From contig JAEWIS010000043.1 in NCBI GenBank assembly GCA_023386955.1, positions 36,060 through 100,059 on the forward strand: DNA of 64,000 nucleotides, given 5' to 3'. Source of the DNA: Bacillota bacterium (GTDB lineage Bacteria; Bacillota; Bacilli; Paenibacillales; NBRC-103111). Both the position numbers and the translations under genes were made by a program. Of this stretch, positions 1 to 9,062 are shown piece by piece (the stretch's first letter is position 1; each line of letters begins with the position of its first letter). The notes under the pieces are model-generated. The model was given only the letters and a program-made list of their open reading frames with translations. It was not told where the DNA came from and made no database searches.

Positions 1-1928
1 CTACGTTCCTCCAGAAGGGCAATCACGGGATGGATCAGCTTATGGATAAACCAGCCCTCCATCTCCTCCACTGTCCGGTTGGCTGACATCTGCTCCATCA
101 AGGGCTGCTCCCCCTGGATAATCACCCGCAGCGGAATACCCTCCTCCTGCAGCAGACTGCCGATTTCCGTCATGATCCGCAGCAGGGATAACTGGTATTC
201 TTGGAAGTGAAAGGGTGGCTTCACCAGCTCCTGCAGCAGGAAGCGAAGCCGTTCCTCGGCTTGTTGAAGATAACCGTTCTTGATGTCCGAGATAAGCTCC
301 TGCTCCAGCTTGACAGGGTAATGGACATCCGTCTCCGGCTCGGACAGCACATCCTCGCTGTAGATGATGGCTTCATTACCCAGCATTAACCGGTATTTCA
401 GCGTTTCCTCCGCCTGCTTCAACCCCCTGGGAATGCCGTTCCAATCCTCCAGAGGCTGGCTAATGCCAATGCTGACGGTTACTCCCAGATAATCCGCAAC
501 CGCGTGCTGAAGGCTCTCAGCCCATTGCTGGATATCCTTATTCCATTCCTTGGCATCCCTGCCGTCCGTACCGAGAACACTCCATTGCCGGTTATTCAGC
601 ACCACGGGAATCAGCTGACCGGCCTGGGGAAGCATTTCGCCTGCCATATTGCTTATGGCAAACAGCAAAAGATCCGTATCCTTATCGTCATAGCGGGTGC
701 CTTCCAGCGTATCAATTTCCACCGCCATTACCTTCAAGAGCTGCCAATCGCGGGGGAATCCGAACCGCTCTTGCTTCTCCGCGATTTCCCGTCTGGTCAC
801 ATCTCCAAGCAGCAGCCGTTGGACAAAGGATGCCTTCAGCTGGGACTGGTACATCTGCAGCTGGCTGGTCATCTTCTTCTCCTTGTCCAGCATCCCTCTC
901 ACCCGGTGGCCGATCCGCTGTAGATGATCCTCCTCCTCAGGCTCCTTTGCCCCCCCTCCCTCCACAGGCTCCATAAGGTTGTCATGGAGCACCCGGATGG
1001 GACGGTACATATTACGTGACCCGAACCAGGAGGCAAATAAAATCAGGAAGCCGATAACCCCACAGGTCCACAGAGTAAAGCTGCGGATGGCATGGGACTC
1101 CTTCTGGATCACCTGCAGCTCCGCTGCCGCCAGGTAAATCCAGCCGTTATACTCCGATCGGATGAAGGTAATGCCGAAATCATGCCCTTGATAAGTCCAG
1201 TTCACCTGCCCCTCCGGGGCCTCATCCGCCTTCAGCCGCTGCCGCAGGTCCGGCTCTGCCAGCATTGCCTGAATGGAGCCGGTATCCTGGTGCATCAGCA
1301 GATTGCCCTCCCGGTCCAGTATGGCGGTGCTGCCCAGGGGATTGGCGCGCAGCATAAGCTTGCTTAAATGGCTGAAGGGAATTTCCGCCACAATGATGGC
1401 CGAGGGCGCAGGGGAAAACAACGGGTTCTTTTTGACATATTGAACCAAACTTTCATCCCATGTCCAGACTGAGTTGGCATTGGAGCGCAGAAATTCCTCC
1501 AGCCCCCTGACCTTCTCCGTTCCTGGCTCGTATGCGGCAATACCTCCGTTGTCCATCTTCCACCGGTAATCCCGGTTATATAGGGTCACATCCTGCACAC
1601 CCAATTCAAATACCTGCAGCTGGCGCATATTCGTCTGCAATTCCGTCAGCGGCTCATAATAGTCCTGGTTTAACGGAATATTGAAGGAATACGCTGAGCC
1701 GGATGAATTCAAGTAGGCGGCAAGGGAGGTTTCCACGGTTTTCAGATTTTGTTCGATAGTTAACTGGCTATGCTTGAGGATTTGGGCATTCCCCGCCTCC
1801 ACATAGCTTTGGATGGTATCGGAGGCCCGGATAGAGGAGAAAAGCCCCAGAACCGCCAGCGGCACAATGCCCAGCACGATTCCGTAAACGGCCAATTGAT
1901 TGACATAGGTCAGCTTGCGCAGGCTCAT
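1..1928 (-). CDS. AraC-family transcriptional regulator with membrane-anchored sensor domain (3' part cut by window edge)
   Basis: The minus-strand frame is open from ATG 1928 to the left edge, so about 642 residues are visible and the C-terminus is missing. A membrane segment lies near residues 11-31, an extracellular Cache-like sensor follows to about residue 285, and a second membrane segment is encoded near 1020-1080. The cytoplasmic part resembles the degenerate cyclase-like linker of YesN-type regulators. The AraC helix-turn-helix expected at the C-terminus would lie beyond position 1, so the family call rests on architecture. It is downstream of a sugar ABC transporter operon, as in many Paenibacillus sugar islands, and probably controls it. 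Confidence 0.75.
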   Translation of the reverse strand, partial: MSLRKLTYVNQLAVYGIVLGIVPLAVLGLFSSIRASDTIQSYVEAGNAQILKHSQLTIEQNLKTVETSLAAYLNSSGSAYSFNIPLNQDYYEPLTELQTNMRQLQVFELGVQDVTLYNRDYRWKMDNGGIAAYEPGTEKVRGLEEFLRSNANSVWTWDESLVQYVKKNPLFSPAPSAIIVAEIPFSHLSKLMLRANPLGSTAILDREGNLLMHQDTGSIQAMLAEPDLRQRLKADEAPEGQVNWTYQGHDFGITFIRSEYNGWIYLAAAELQVIQKESHAIRSFTLWTCGVIGFLILFASWFGSRNMYRPIRVLHDNLMEPVEGGGAKEPEEEDHLQRIGHRVRGMLDKEKKMTSQLQMYQSQLKASFVQRLLLGDVTRREIAEKQERFGFPRDWQLLKVMAVEIDTLEGTRYDDKDTDLLLFAISNMAGEMLPQAGQLIPVVLNNRQWSVLGTDGRDAKEWNKDIQQWAESLQHAVADYLGVTVSIGISQPLEDWNGIPRGLKQAEETLKYRLMLGNEAIIYSEDVLSEPETDVHYPVKLEQELISDIKNGYLQQAEERLRFLLQELVKPPFHFQEYQLSLLRIMTEIGSLLQEEGIPLRVIIQGEQPLMEQMSANRTVEEMEGWFIHKLIHPVIALLEER

Positions 1929-1989
1929 AATGTTTAACCCCCCGGCTGCTCTGCTTTAGCTCTGGGACATTCCCATTGCCATGACGGAA

Positions 1990-2017
1990 AAGAAGGAGAT
2001 GGCCGAAGCCATCTCCC
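1990..2017 (-). terminator. Rho-independent terminator after the sugar transporter operon
   Basis: A perfect 9-bp stem (1995-2003 with 2008-2016) closes a UUCG tetraloop in minus-strand RNA and is followed by a T-rich stretch. It lies 31 bp past the stop of the solute-binding protein gene and before the AraC-type gene, so the regulator probably has its own promoter. Confidence 0.8.
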
Positions 2018-2047
2018 AGGGCATATTTGCTAACACGCCCTATCGCT

Positions 2048-3601
2048 TTATTTAGCAGTCTTATGATACTCTTCGGTCAATTCGGCGATGACCTTGTCCC
2101 CGCCGGCCTTGCGCCAGTCTTCAATTGCCTTTTTGAGCCCGGCTTCGTCCAATTGGGCCATGATATATTTCACTTGAGCGTCCTTAATCATTTTTTCCAG
2201 CTCTGGTCCCTTCTCGGTTTGGGTCTTGGAAATGAGTGCCCGGCTTATGTTATAAATCGCTATTTTCTCGTTTTGGGCAACCAAACCGGCAATGGTGGCA
2301 TCCACATCAGCCTGCTTCAAGGGCATGGCAACGGAAACATGAGCGACAGCCAGCTGATTCAAAGCACTGTTGGCCCGCTTCACAGTGTCAGGGCGGGATT
2401 CATCCGGAATCGCGTATTGTCCTTCCACCGCGTAGTCGGCATCCTTGACGCCCCGGTACAGCAGGGTCATTCCTTCGGGGGTGGAGATTTTATCGAAGAA
2501 GGCCAGAATCTTCAACAGCTCTGCTTCTGTTTTGATGGTACCCTTCGAGAACATGTAGCCGCCCAGGAAACCGCCTGTGCTGGAGGCAAGCAGCCCTTTG
2601 GGGCCGGTCAGCCCTTGCACAAATCCGAAATCTGCACTGGGATCAATCTTCTTCGTGTCTTTGTATACGGCACTCAGATCAGAATCCACTGTAATGGCCA
2701 TGCCCGCCTTGCCTTTAACCAACATGTCCTTCATCTGCATGACATTGATCAGCGCGAAATCCTGGTTCATAATCTTCTCTGCGTACATTTTCCGGTAAAA
2801 TTGCAACGCTTCCAAATATGCCGGTGTTAAGAAGTTGGGAGTCACCTGGTTATTCACCAGTCCGTACGTAAACGGTGCACCGAAGTATATACTTACATCC
2901 CGTGTCAGTGAGTCCAAAGAGCTGGTCTCCACATAACCCACCGTATCATTCTTGCCGTTCTTGTCCGGATCATTCTCCGTAAATGCCTTGGCAACCTTGT
3001 AGAAATCATCCAGTGTCTTCGGCTCCGACAGACCCAGATTATTCAGCCAATCCTTGCGGTAAGCCACAACATGCCGGGCGGCGTCTCTGCTTCTGGGCAG
3101 CAAGTAGATTTTACCATCATAACCGGCCCCATTCAATACTTCAGGATTCAGCTTGGAGAGGTTAGGGAACTGCTTCAGGTATGGACCGATTTCCCAGAAG
3201 GCGCCTGCCCGCACCGCATTCACCACGTTGGCTGAGCGGTTGGAGCTGACCAAAAGCACGTGTGGCAATTCACTGGATGCAAGTGTAGCGTTGAATTTGT
3301 CGTTATAGGCAGTGGACGGCACCCAGGTAATATCCAGCTTGGTGTTGGTCAGCTTCTCCAGCTCCAGCTTGACGGGATTGTCGTCGTTGGGCGCTTCATT
3401 GGACATTTGGGTCATGATTTTGATCTTGGTGGGCTCCTCCTTCTTAGCCGGTGCTGATTGGACAGGAACCGAAGCTCCCGGCGCTGGAGAACTGGAACTG
3501 CCGCTTTTCTCTTCGGATCCACAGCCAGCCAATACGCTTACTGCTGCCAGGGATGCCGCTACCGAAATTAATCCAATAGTAGTGCCTGCTTTGTTCTTCA
3601 T
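2048..3601 (-). CDS. Carbohydrate ABC transporter extracellular solute-binding lipoprotein (LplA-like)
   Basis: 517 aa. The N-terminus is a lipoprotein signal peptide with lipobox L-A-G-C near residue 26, followed by a Ser/Pro/Ala-rich linker. The rest has the length and pattern of family 1 sugar-binding proteins of the Lpl type found in Paenibacillus. It would sit outside the membrane and deliver an oligosaccharide to the two permeases encoded just upstream (gap 35 bp). No ATPase gene is in this cluster; these systems commonly use a shared MsmX-type ATPase encoded elsewhere. The adjacent GH105 hydrolase suggests a pectin-derived or other uronate-containing ligand, which is inference. Confidence 0.88.
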   Translation of the reverse strand: MKNKAGTTIGLISVAASLAAVSVLAGCGSEEKSGSSSSPAPGASVPVQSAPAKKEEPTKIKIMTQMSNEAPNDDNPVKLELEKLTNTKLDITWVPSTAYNDKFNATLASSELPHVLLVSSNRSANVVNAVRAGAFWEIGPYLKQFPNLSKLNPEVLNGAGYDGKIYLLPRSRDAARHVVAYRKDWLNNLGLSEPKTLDDFYKVAKAFTENDPDKNGKNDTVGYVETSSLDSLTRDVSIYFGAPFTYGLVNNQVTPNFLTPAYLEALQFYRKMYAEKIMNQDFALINVMQMKDMLVKGKAGMAITVDSDLSAVYKDTKKIDPSADFGFVQGLTGPKGLLASSTGGFLGGYMFSKGTIKTEAELLKILAFFDKISTPEGMTLLYRGVKDADYAVEGQYAIPDESRPDTVKRANSALNQLAVAHVSVAMPLKQADVDATIAGLVAQNEKIAIYNISRALISKTQTEKGPELEKMIKDAQVKYIMAQLDEAGLKKAIEDWRKAGGDKVIAELTEEYHKTAK

Positions 3602-3636
3602 TCAAGTTGCCCCCTTGAGATGGATTAATAATTTTT

Positions 3637-4512
3637 TTATCCTTTTACAGATCCAAGCATAACCCCTTTGGCAAAATGCTTCTGCAGAAACGGGTATACA
3701 CACAGAATAGGCAGTGTAGCCACGGTTATCACCGCCATCTTGACGGTTTGCGGCTGGGCGCTGGCAGTTTCGGCCATGGCCTCTGAACTTTCCAGCCAGT
3801 TCTGGGATTGCAGCACAATAGAGCGCAGCAGCACCTGGATGGGCCATTTGTCCGCATCGTTCATATACAACACCGCCGCCATGAAGGTATTCCAATGGCC
3901 TACCGCATAAAACAGGCAGAAGGTAGCCAATGCGGGAAGGGACAAGGGCAGCACCAGCCGGATGAGAATCACCATGTCGTTGGCCCCTTCAATTTTAGCC
4001 GATTCCTCCAGACCGTCGGGCATTTGCTGGAAGAAATTTTTTAAGACGATCAGATTAAAAATATTGATGGCGCCCGGCAGCATCAGGGATCCGAAGGAGT
4101 TCAGCAGCCCCAGGGATTTGATCAGCAGATAGGTGGGAATCATTCCACCGCCGAAGAGCATGGGGAACACCACCATCATCATCAGAACCTTACGCCCGAT
4201 CAGATCCTTTCTGGACAACGGATACGCCATCAACGAGGTCATAATCATGTTGATTAGAGTCCCCGCCACCGTAATGAATACCGTTACCAGAAGACTATGC
4301 ATAATCCGGTCATTGGCAAATATCACCCGGTACGCATCCAGGGAAAACTGGGTTGGAAACAAAATGAAATCCTTGGTCAGTACCTCATGCTCGGAGGCAA
4401 AGGAGGTACCGACAATGTGGACGAACGGCAGGGTTGTCGCCATCGCAAACAGGACAAGCAGCAGGAGGTTGACCGAGTCGAATATCCGGCCTCCCACAGA
4501 ACGGTCTTTCAC
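3637..4512 (-). CDS. Carbohydrate ABC transporter permease (YtcP/LplC-like)
   Basis: 291 aa from GTG 4512, preceded by GAGGAG nine bases upstream; the longer reading from 4617 would overlap the upstream permease and has no such site. The protein has about six membrane segments and the EAA-loop region near residues 180-200 (E-E-S-A-K-I-E-G-A) that contacts the ATPase. It is the second permease of the Lpl-type transporter, 16 bp after the first, in an operon with the binding lipoprotein. Confidence 0.88.
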   Translation of the reverse strand: MKDRSVGGRIFDSVNLLLLVLFAMATTLPFVHIVGTSFASEHEVLTKDFILFPTQFSLDAYRVIFANDRIMHSLLVTVFITVAGTLINMIMTSLMAYPLSRKDLIGRKVLMMMVVFPMLFGGGMIPTYLLIKSLGLLNSFGSLMLPGAINIFNLIVLKNFFQQMPDGLEESAKIEGANDMVILIRLVLPLSLPALATFCLFYAVGHWNTFMAAVLYMNDADKWPIQVLLRSIVLQSQNWLESSEAMAETASAQPQTVKMAVITVATLPILCVYPFLQKHFAKGVMLGSVKG

Positions 4513-4528
4513 ATGGAACAGCTCCTCT

Positions 4529-5503
4529 CTATATAATACCTTCCTCGCCGAATTTTTTGCTGAAGTGGTTCGCCAACAGCACCAGCACAAGGCCGACCAG
4601 GGACTTAAACAAGCCAACAGCGGCGGAATAGCTGAAGGAGCCCTGAATGATGCCCATGGTGTAGACGTAGGTATCGAAAATCTCCGCCACCTCCCTGTTC
4701 AGGGAATTCAGCATGAGGAACACATGATCGAAGCCCAGCTCCAGAATATCCCCCAGCTTCAGTATCAGAAGAATGAAAATGGTGCTGCGGATGGACGGCA
4801 GGGTTACATGCCACAGCTGTTTGAACCGGTTGGCTCCATCGATTCGCGCCGCTTCGTAGAGCTGCTGGTCCACACCCGCCAGCGCCGCCAGATAGATGAT
4901 GGTTCCCCAGCCCGTCTCCCGCCAGATGGCCTGCAGAATATATACCGGCCGGAATAAATCCGGGTTCATCATGATGGTGAACTTCTCCAGTCCGACAGCA
5001 GCAAGCATGCTTTGAAATAAGCCATCCTGCATCTCGAAGACCACAAAGAAGATGCCGATAATAATTACCCAGGACATGAAGTGAGGAATATAAATCATGG
5101 TTTGGATGACCTTCTTGAAGCGTTGGTTGCGCAGTTCGTTCAGCATTAACGCTGCCACGATGGGCATGGGAAAGACCAGAAGCAGATTCATCAGAGACAG
5201 AGACAAGGTATTCTTCAGCAGCATCAGGAAGGTGGGGTCGCCGAACAATCGGGAAAAATGCTTCACACCCACCCACGGACTGCCTGTTATCCCCTGGTAA
5301 GGGGAGTAATCCTGAAAGGCAATGACAATCCCCCACATGGGGGCATACTTAAATACCAGAAAGTAAATAATGCCGGGTGTCAGCATAAAATAGAGCCACC
5401 GGTCCATGAGCATTTTGCGGACCGTTCTTTTTCTCATGAGCCAGCCTCTTGTGCTGCTCTCCGTCTGCCGGGGAATCTCGGACAGCTGATTCGCTTCAGC
5501 CAT
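4529..5503 (-). CDS. Carbohydrate ABC transporter permease (LplB/YteP-like)
   Basis: 324 aa from ATG 5503, chosen because AGGAG lies eight bases upstream. After a polar N-terminus come about six membrane segments and the EAA loop (Y-E-A-A-R-I-D-G-A) typical of this family. It is the first gene of the permease-permease-binding protein operon. The 145-bp leader upstream contains a motif shared with the hydrolase operon at 8.6 kb and a short C-rich hairpin (5557-5571). Confidence 0.88.
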   Translation of the reverse strand: MAEANQLSEIPRQTESSTRGWLMRKRTVRKMLMDRWLYFMLTPGIIYFLVFKYAPMWGIVIAFQDYSPYQGITGSPWVGVKHFSRLFGDPTFLMLLKNTLSLSLMNLLLVFPMPIVAALMLNELRNQRFKKVIQTMIYIPHFMSWVIIIGIFFVVFEMQDGLFQSMLAAVGLEKFTIMMNPDLFRPVYILQAIWRETGWGTIIYLAALAGVDQQLYEAARIDGANRFKQLWHVTLPSIRSTIFILLILKLGDILELGFDHVFLMLNSLNREVAEIFDTYVYTMGIIQGSFSYSAAVGLFKSLVGLVLVLLANHFSKKFGEEGII

Positions 5504-5580
5504 GGATTCATCACTCCTAACCTTCAACACTGGTCCCGCGCAACCGCTTGCTTTCTCCCCTATTCTAGGGGCCAACGGCT

Positions 5581-5605
5581 TTGACAGTCCATATTCATTT
5601 CTTCA
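5581..5605 (-). promoter_or_regulatory. Conserved 25-bp motif upstream of the transporter operon
   Basis: The block at 5581-5605 matches the block at 8615-8639 at 22 of 25 positions (plus-strand core ATATTCATTTC preceded by TTGAC-N-GTC). Both lie about 70-80 bp upstream of the first gene of a minus-strand operon in the same sugar island. It is probably an operator or activator site; the neighbouring AraC-type regulator is the obvious candidate, by inference. Confidence 0.5.
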
Positions 5606-5648
5606 CCTGGCCGGTTTTGGCCATGATATTCCTGCCGGAGGTCCCGGT

Positions 5649-6776
5649 TTATCGGGAATTAGGGCTATGGAGCTCCGCCGCAAGCACCATTAGGACGGTT
5701 CCGTACGTATATAAGGATTGGATAAAAGGAATATGGAGGTAACCCTCCAGCTCCTGGCAATCCGTACCGCCGGAGGCCCCTTCCACCTCTCCAAGGAGCG
5801 TGATTCTCCGAAGCACCTGCTGTGACGCCTGATGGCCCCATTCCTTAATGGTCTCAGGCAATATCCCCAGCTCCGCTCCAAGCAGCGCCGCATAGCCGAA
5901 AAGTGCAGTGGCGGTTGTTTCCGTATAGGAAGATTTCAGGTTGAGGACCGTATGCAGCATCCCGTCTTCATTCCGGAGCCGGTATGCGCTTTCCATGAAG
6001 GACAGGAACATGCTGCTGAACATGCCTGTGTCGTACCGGGTTCCCTGCAGGAGCCGGAGCAGCTCCGCCAAAGCTGCCGCCATCCAGCCGTTGCCCCGTC
6101 CCCAGTGTTCGCCCAACTGCTTATGGTGCAGGGAATGATATCCATGGTAAAAGAGGCCGGTCTCCGGGTTATATAAACAGCCCGCATGAATTTCATATTG
6201 CCGGATTCCTTCTTCCACCAGTTCCGGCCGCCCGGCGTGCAGACCGTAATCAATCATAAATATACCCGCCATAAACACCGTATCAATCCACAGCTGGTTC
6301 TTGTAATCGTCGAGACCGCCCTTGCCCCATACATGGGCAAACCCGCCGTTGGCTGTAAGCAGGGCCTTGTTTAGGCACCAATCCGCGAACTCCTCGCAGA
6401 TGCTCCGGTAGAGTACGGCCTCCTGCTCCGGCAATTCCTTCTCCAACTTAAGAAGCATTAGCGCAGAGTTGGCCAAACACACGTAGTTGACCGAGCCGAA
6501 CTGCCGGAGTCCTGCATGCTGCCGGAACCAATCCCGGAGGAAGCAGAGATAGGCTTCGTCCCGGGTCCATTCATACATCCGGCTGATGCCGTACAGGCCC
6601 ACCCCTTGGCTCCAATCCCAATGGCTCAGGCTCAGATTCCAGGCGTCCGATTGCTGGGCGAGCATCGTCTCCAGAATGCGCTTCGCCCCAGCCTCAATCT
6701 CCACGGGTTGTACCGCGTTGTTCTGCTGGTGCTGTTTGTGCTGGTAAGGCTGTTGTTGATCCTGTTGTTGGCTCAT
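5649..6776 (-). CDS. Glycoside hydrolase family 105-like unsaturated uronyl hydrolase
   Basis: 375 aa with no signal peptide, so cytoplasmic. It has the alpha/alpha-barrel pattern of the YteR/YesR family, including the W-G-R-G-N-G-W motif near residue 228 and an Asp at about 165 in the W-I-D-T segment, at the place of the catalytic Asp. Enzymes of this family hydrate the unsaturated uronic acid left by polysaccharide lyases and release it from rhamnogalacturonan fragments. The start overlaps the end of the upstream gene by 4 bp, so they are translationally coupled. The first 20 residues are unusually Gln/His-rich. Confidence 0.85.
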   Translation of the reverse strand: MSQQQDQQQPYQHKQHQQNNAVQPVEIEAGAKRILETMLAQQSDAWNLSLSHWDWSQGVGLYGISRMYEWTRDEAYLCFLRDWFRQHAGLRQFGSVNYVCLANSALMLLKLEKELPEQEAVLYRSICEEFADWCLNKALLTANGGFAHVWGKGGLDDYKNQLWIDTVFMAGIFMIDYGLHAGRPELVEEGIRQYEIHAGCLYNPETGLFYHGYHSLHHKQLGEHWGRGNGWMAAALAELLRLLQGTRYDTGMFSSMFLSFMESAYRLRNEDGMLHTVLNLKSSYTETTATALFGYAALLGAELGILPETIKEWGHQASQQVLRRITLLGEVEGASGGTDCQELEGYLHIPFIQSLYTYGTVLMVLAAELHSPNSR

Positions 6777-8548
6777 CCTCCTACCCCTCCGCTTCTGCCA
6801 GACTCTGCTGCCGCCAGAAGCCGTTTATGATCCGGCTCATGCTTCAGCATAAGCGCGGTCTTCATCTTCAATTGGCCGATGAGCTCCGGTATGGGCGCCA
6901 GCTCGAAGACGCTTTCCTCCTCCGGGCAGCCGGCAGTGATGATGGGCGGGATAGCAGCCTGCTCCAGCAGCCGGATCAGCTCTTGCACATTATCCGTTTC
7001 CGCCCGCACCACAAACTGCATCTCCACCGGCAGCACCCGGGCCGTCCCGCCCCTGTCTACCTCCCGTTCGGTGGTGCTGACAGCTGCCCGTTCCAACAAA
7101 TCCTGATAACGGCTGGTGTGCCGCACCGTACGGAGCAGACACCGGAGCACCCGCAAGCGGTGCAGCACCTGATTCCCGTCCGTTCCAAGACTCTCCGCCA
7201 CCCTGATGGCTTGGGCCACGTGCCCCAAGGCCGTGTCCAGAAGCTTGCCCGCCAGCCAGGTGCCATGTTTGCCTTGAATCAGCTTGGCCGCTTGGCAGTC
7301 CATCAGATCCGCCGCGTGCTCCTCCGTCCGGGCTTGGAACTGGAATGGGCGGTAATACGCCTTGGTCTCCTGCGGCAGCTCCATAGGGTAAGGCACCAAC
7401 GGACGCGTCAGCCAACGTTGGGCAGTGACACCCAGCAGGAGCACTGGCCCGCCGTTTTCCATAGGCTTGACTGCCTCCACCGCCCGGCGGATATGCTCCC
7501 ACAGCTCCAGGAGTTTATCCCCGCTGCCGGTTGCGGCAACGGCATCGGCCGCTGTTTTCAGCAGACCAGCTCGGGCGTAAATACCGTCAGTGGGGCGCTC
7601 GCGGAAGCGGCGGTACACCTCCATCAGCTCCACAGAAGCCTCCGACGGGAAATTCACCAGCAGCGTCTGTGCCTTGCTCTTGAAGGCCCGTTCCAGCTGC
7701 TCCGCAAAATCCGCCGTCTGGGGCAGCTCCTTCACCGGGTACAGGAAGGACCCGTACAAATAATTGGTGGAGCCGGCAATAGCCGTTCCCCATCCGCCGA
7801 TCCCCTGACCTTTGATCAACTGGCGCTCCACAGAGCCAACCTCTGTCTGCGGGATGGTGCCGATAAGCTGAATCTGTGCTTCAAGGCCTGCTTCAGCCGC
7901 CCCTGCCTGCACCGCGGACATCAAGCCGGATATCCGTTCGGCCAGCGGGCGGTGTTCACAATGGGCTGGACCGTTGCGCCCCGGGTACAAACCCTCGCTC
8001 CAGCAGATTCCGCCACCGGAATCATTGGTGAGGAACGTGAAGCGGTCTACCGGGGCCAGCCCGCAGATCCGGGCAGCCGATTCCCGGTACATGGCCAGCA
8101 CCTCCGGATGGTCGATGCAGGGAGCATAGTATGGCTTGCGGGCACGGAGCGGATGCTCGCATCTTGGGCCGCGCCACTCCGGATGAGCCAGATACACCTC
8201 CTCTGGCAGCCACATGGGCTCGCATCCCCAGACGCTCCCCTTTAAACCCAGCTCCCGGAGGATTTCCCCCTTGCGGGCAATGATCTCCAGACTCCGCTCC
8301 GCATGATCTGCCGGAAACCACGGAGCCAGGAGCTCCGGCACTGCCGCATCGAACAGGCTGAACCGGATGATGCTCCAATTGGGATACGGATCCTGGCGGT
8401 CCTTCTCCCAGCGCCACCGGTTGTAAGGAAGCGAATCCACATTCACGTGAGTCGCCCCCAACGCGGCAGCCTGCTCGGCAAACCGCCGGAACGGCTCCAC
8501 CTCCACAATCCGGCTGCGAAAGATAACGGTTGTATAACGGTTGTTCAT
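6773..8548 (-). CDS. Uncharacterised protein of a carbohydrate island, possibly glycoside hydrolase-like
   Basis: 591 aa from ATG 8548, with AGGAG eight bases upstream; a GTG at 8557 is the alternative. No signal peptide or membrane segment. The N-terminal half, with beta-strand-like segments such as the one ending H-V-N-V-D and a T-N-D-S-G-G-G stretch near residue 180, suggests a TIM-barrel enzyme of carbohydrate metabolism, but I cannot place it in a named family. It heads the operon with the GH105 hydrolase (4-bp overlap), so it probably acts on the same oligosaccharide. Confidence 0.7.
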   Translation of the reverse strand: MNNRYTTVIFRSRIVEVEPFRRFAEQAAALGATHVNVDSLPYNRWRWEKDRQDPYPNWSIIRFSLFDAAVPELLAPWFPADHAERSLEIIARKGEILRELGLKGSVWGCEPMWLPEEVYLAHPEWRGPRCEHPLRARKPYYAPCIDHPEVLAMYRESAARICGLAPVDRFTFLTNDSGGGICWSEGLYPGRNGPAHCEHRPLAERISGLMSAVQAGAAEAGLEAQIQLIGTIPQTEVGSVERQLIKGQGIGGWGTAIAGSTNYLYGSFLYPVKELPQTADFAEQLERAFKSKAQTLLVNFPSEASVELMEVYRRFRERPTDGIYARAGLLKTAADAVAATGSGDKLLELWEHIRRAVEAVKPMENGGPVLLLGVTAQRWLTRPLVPYPMELPQETKAYYRPFQFQARTEEHAADLMDCQAAKLIQGKHGTWLAGKLLDTALGHVAQAIRVAESLGTDGNQVLHRLRVLRCLLRTVRHTSRYQDLLERAAVSTTEREVDRGGTARVLPVEMQFVVRAETDNVQELIRLLEQAAIPPIITAGCPEEESVFELAPIPELIGQLKMKTALMLKHEPDHKRLLAAAESGRSGGVGG

Positions 8549-8614
8549 TACCGGCACTCCTCATTTCCTATGGCATTGAACCCTTTCACAACGCCACTAT
8601 ACGGCCGGCTTGGA

Positions 8615-8639
8615 TTGACCGTCTATATTCATTTCCTCA
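8615..8639 (-). promoter_or_regulatory. Conserved 25-bp motif upstream of the hydrolase operon
   Basis: Second copy of the motif at 5581-5605, three mismatches in 25. It lies 67 bp upstream of the start of the first hydrolase-operon gene, nearly the same distance as the first copy from its gene. This suggests that the transport and degradation operons are controlled together. Confidence 0.5.
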
Positions 8640-8817
8640 GTTCCTGTACGGATCACGTTAATGGCCACAGATAGGAAAAGATGATTATGACCTGTCATCC
8701 CTCTCGTTCTTTTCCCGGTAGGCGTTTGGTTTTTCCTGGTATATAATAGAGATTATTGGAACCATTAGCCGAACCCGCACGTAAACAATCCAAACCATTA
8801 TCCTGAGGAGGAACCTT

Positions 8818-8976
8818 ATGAAACTATTGAAGGATATGATCAAAGTGTTATTTATCATTCCGGCAGGAACCGTCATTACCTTTTTTTTCGGACACCAGCC
8901 CGTGATGCTGGCTAACGATATGATGAAGAAGCAGGACCGGGGCGCAATGGAGTACCAGCGTTTGGAGAGGATATAA
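8818..8976 (+). CDS. Small membrane peptide, 52 aa, unknown function
   Basis: A 53-codon reading frame starts at ATG 8818 after a strong GAGGAGG site and ends at TAA 8974-8976, directly before a terminator. Residues 8-26 form one hydrophobic segment (ending in F-F-F-G), followed by a charged tail rich in Lys, Asp, Met and Arg. A TATAAT hexamer at 8742-8747 may be its -10 box. Strong ribosome binding site, terminator and a clean single-membrane-helix pattern support a real gene. I do not recognise a family. Confidence 0.6.
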   Translation: MKLLKDMIKVLFIIPAGTVITFFFGHQPVMLANDMMKKQDRGAMEYQRLERI

Positions 8977-9020
8977 GAAACATTGGGGGCTTGACGCACA
9001 GAGCCATCCGTAAAAAGCAA

Positions 9021-9048
9021 AAACCGCGCAATGCGCGGTTTTTGTTTT
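9021..9048 (+). terminator. Rho-independent terminator of the small peptide gene
   Basis: A 9-bp perfect stem (9021-9029 with 9033-9041) closes a three-base loop and runs into T residues, 45 bp past the stop codon. Confidence 0.85.
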
Positions 9049-9062
9049 ATAAGTGCTGGAGA

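Noticed and set aside
6827..8245. Long plus-strand frame (472 aa) opposite the 591-aa gene
   Set aside because: Rich in His, Gln, Leu and Arg as expected for an antisense frame of GC-rich DNA; no start site.
8685..9020. Minus-strand frame (111 aa) overlapping the 52-aa peptide gene
   Set aside because: It would read through the peptide gene, its ribosome binding site and terminator; no start signal.
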